Below, piece after piece: positions 20,595 through 21,970 of a DNA stretch of 21,970 bases. Source of the stretch: JACQFK01 sp964604905 (GTDB lineage: Bacteria; Planctomycetota; MHYJ01; JACPRB01). The notes beneath the pieces are model-generated. The model saw nothing but the letters and a program-made list of their open reading frames with translations, was not told where the DNA came from and did not search any database. The first letter of the stretch is position 1. Each line of letters starts with the position of its first letter. The translations under genes were made by a program, and so were the position numbers. The stretch covers positions 1 to 21,970 of the forward strand of contig CAZSCC010000193.1 of the NCBI GenBank assembly GCA_964604905.1. The letters are read 5' to 3'.

Positions 20595-21824
20595 TTACTT
20601 CGGGCGGGCGAACCGGACCGCCGCGGCCGTGTCCTTCGAGTCGGGCTTGAGCCACGCGTAGACCAGGTACCCCACGATCGGCTTCTGGTCGGGCTTCTCG
20701 AGGCCGACGTATCCGACCGTCGCGTCCTTGGGGATGTAGAAGATGAGTTCCGCCGCGCCCTGCCGGATCGTGAGCAGGATCGTCGGGCCGTCCTCGAAGA
20801 GGCTGAGGACCCGTCCGCCCAGGTCGGGTTGCTTCTCGCCCTTCCCGACCACCGCCTCGTCGACCGGGAACGGCCTCTCCACGGGTTTCTCCACGGGCTT
20901 CACGACGGCTTTTTCCGCGGCCCTCTCCACGGGTTTCTCCGCGGGCTTCACGACGGCCTTCTCCGCGGGCTTGTCCCCTTCGCGCTTCTGCTCGCCCTCC
21001 TTGTTCCGAGGGAGCTCGACGCGGACCGCGACCTCGCGACGGACCTGGACCCGCGCCATCCGCCCGGGCTTGAGGTCCGCGAGCTTCGCCTTCTCGCCGT
21101 CGATCATGACGCCGGCCTCGCCGTCGAGCGTCAGGACTTTTTCTTCGACCCTCCCGCCGTCCCGCCGGATGAGGAGCACGATCGTCCGCCCGTCGACCCG
21201 GAGGATCTCGCCCATGACCGTGCCGCCGTCGCGCTCCTCGCGGTCTCCCTCTCTCTTCTTCGCCTCCTCCGCCGTCGGGATCCCGATCCCGCGGAGCTGG
21301 TCGGGCGTGGGCTCGTCGCGCTTCCGATGGACCAGCGCCTTCGCGGGGACCCCTTCCCTCTCGATCCCCGGCCCCTTCCACTCCACGACGATCCCGTTCT
21401 GGCCGAGACTGTTGAAATACTCCACCCGGATCTCGTGCAGGCCGGCCTTGAGCTCGACGTCTCCATCCTCTTCCTTCATCTCGCGCGCGCCGGCGTTGTC
21501 GACCACGCGCCGCCCGTCGATCAGGAGGCGCGAGCCGTCGTCCGACCGCGTGAAGAAGACGTACTTCCCGTCCTTCGGGATGCGGATCAGCCCCCGCCAG
21601 CGGACGTACAGGCCGTCCCGCAGCTTCGTGCCCGGGAAGGACTCGGAGGTCTTCTCGAACTTGATCAGGGGGTCCACGCGCTGAAAGCGGGCCACGCCGC
21701 TCGGGGCCTCCGGAAGGGCCGTCAGCCGTTCCACCAGGTAGTAGTGCCCCACCAGCCCGGGCAGGACCTCCTCCTGTCCCGCGGCTTCCTGGGCCAGCAC
21801 GAGCAGGAGCGCGATGCAGTGCAT
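20595..21824 (-). CDS. Exported PA14-domain protein with Lys/Pro/Glu repeats
   Basis: The product is 409 aa. Residues 1-16 (MHCIALLLVLAQEAAG) are a signal peptide without a basic start. Residues about 22-168 are a PA14 beta-barrel (GLVGHYYLVERL, FTRSDDGSRLLIDGRRVVDN, LHEIRVEYFNSLGQNGIVVE), a domain that usually binds carbohydrate or protein outside the cell. Two smaller beta-rich repeats follow (GEILRVDGRTIVLLIRRDGG near 200 and GRVLSLFEDGPTILLTIRQG near 340). They are separated by a flexible 16-residue tandem repeat (KPAEKPVER). The ATG at 21824 follows GGGAGG. It is the first complete gene of the three-gene envelope operon. A cell-surface adhesin or enzyme accessory role is likely but unproven. 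Confidence 0.82.
   Translation of the reverse strand: MHCIALLLVLAQEAAGQEEVLPGLVGHYYLVERLTALPEAPSGVARFQRVDPLIKFEKTSESFPGTKLRDGLYVRWRGLIRIPKDGKYVFFTRSDDGSRLLIDGRRVVDNAGAREMKEEDGDVELKAGLHEIRVEYFNSLGQNGIVVEWKGPGIEREGVPAKALVHRKRDEPTPDQLRGIGIPTAEEAKKREGDREERDGGTVMGEILRVDGRTIVLLIRRDGGRVEEKVLTLDGEAGVMIDGEKAKLADLKPGRMARVQVRREVAVRVELPRNKEGEQKREGDKPAEKAVVKPAEKPVERAAEKAVVKPVEKPVERPFPVDEAVVGKGEKQPDLGGRVLSLFEDGPTILLTIRQGAAELIFYIPKDATVGYVGLEKPDQKPIVGYLVYAWLKPDSKDTAAAVRFARPK
20875..20970 (-). repeat. Two-copy 48-bp coding tandem repeat
   Basis: Two near-identical 48-bp units within the PA14 gene encode 16 residues each (EKAVVKPAEKPVERAA and EKAVVKPVEKPVERPF). The block is a flexible, basic/acidic Pro-rich linker between beta domains. 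Copy number may vary between strains. Confidence 0.75.
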
Positions 21825-21874
21825 GGGGGAACCCTCCCAAGATGTAGGGCCGCGGACCGGGCCGATCTTACGGT

Positions 21875-21970
21875 CTAATTCTGGAAGATCGGCAGGTAGT
21901 TCAAGGGGACCGAGAGGATGATCGTCGCGATCGCCGTCGAGTAGGCGATCCCCACGCCGTCGTCCGACCC
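21875..21970 (-). CDS. 3' end of an unidentified membrane protein gene
   Basis: The minus frame entering from the right edge encodes 31 residues and stops at TAG (21877-21875). The end contains a hydrophobic helix (IAYSTAIATIILSVPLNYLP) followed by IFQN. It is the C-terminus of a membrane protein; too little is visible to name it. It is 50 bp upstream of the PA14 start and may head the same operon. Confidence 0.55.
   Translation of the reverse strand, partial: GSDDGVGIAYSTAIATIILSVPLNYLPIFQN

Noticed and set aside
20875..20970. CRISPR-like tandem repeat
   Set aside because: Only two 48-bp copies in direct contiguity, coding for a KP-rich linker in the PA14 gene; no spacers.
17632..21878. 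Long plus-strand open frames antisense to the LamG, toroid and PA14 genes
   Set aside because: The Arg/His/Leu-rich shadow translations contrast with signal peptides, zinc ribbon, LamG and PA14 motifs on the minus strand.

Overview
The window joins two different kinds of DNA. Positions 10022-21970 look like chromosomal backbone: very GC-rich, tightly packed and mostly on the minus strand. Positions 1-9944 look like accessory DNA: visibly lower GC at the far left, two DDE transposases, a serine-recombinase module and gene remnants. The boundary is a complete tRNA-Arg(UCU) gene (9945-10021, minus). Its 3' half is overlapped by the end of a large serine recombinase gene, as expected where an integrative element sits at a tRNA 3' end. 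A secreted alpha/alpha-toroid protein, a PA14 protein, a zinc-ribbon/TM/LamG protein and HEAT/PDZ envelope proteins suggest an uncultured Planctomycetota-like bacterium. This is inference; no marker gene is present.

Left accessory region, all minus strand: a partial HTH-receiver response regulator (1-663); a zinc-finger protein with four clear and one diverged homing-endonuclease-associated repeats (701-1873); a membrane-anchored PDZ protein (1926-2396); an exported HEAT-repeat protein (2413-3183); and a 5'-truncated remnant (3217-3561). Next is a ~3.75-kb transposon (3536-7290) with one pair of degenerate terminal inverted repeats enclosing four co-oriented ORFs. They are an IS481-like DDE transposase, its HTH/coiled-coil partner, a second homologous HTH/coiled-coil protein, and a second DDE transposase reached by a predicted -1 frameshift at a run of eight A. 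The stop codon of the second transposase lies inside the left terminal repeat, so this looks like one dual-transposase element and not two nested insertion sequences.

Recombinase module, plus strand: a small unknown protein (7492-7896), a truncated serine recombinase that has lost its catalytic serine (7908-8342), and a full-length large serine recombinase (8352-9986) running into the tRNA. The three are tightly coupled.

Right chromosomal region: a small two-TM protein; a mutarotase lipoprotein gene overlapping an SHB17-like histidine phosphatase gene; divergent galE; then a translationally coupled operon of an SPFH protein, an NAD-kinase-like protein and a Nudix/winged-helix protein of NrtR type, headed by a perfect 10+3+10 palindrome. 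After that come a YdjM-type membrane metal hydrolase, a strong intrinsic terminator, and an operon of three exported or membrane proteins (PA14, toroid, zinc-ribbon/LamG). The 3' end of an unidentified membrane protein gene lies at the right edge.
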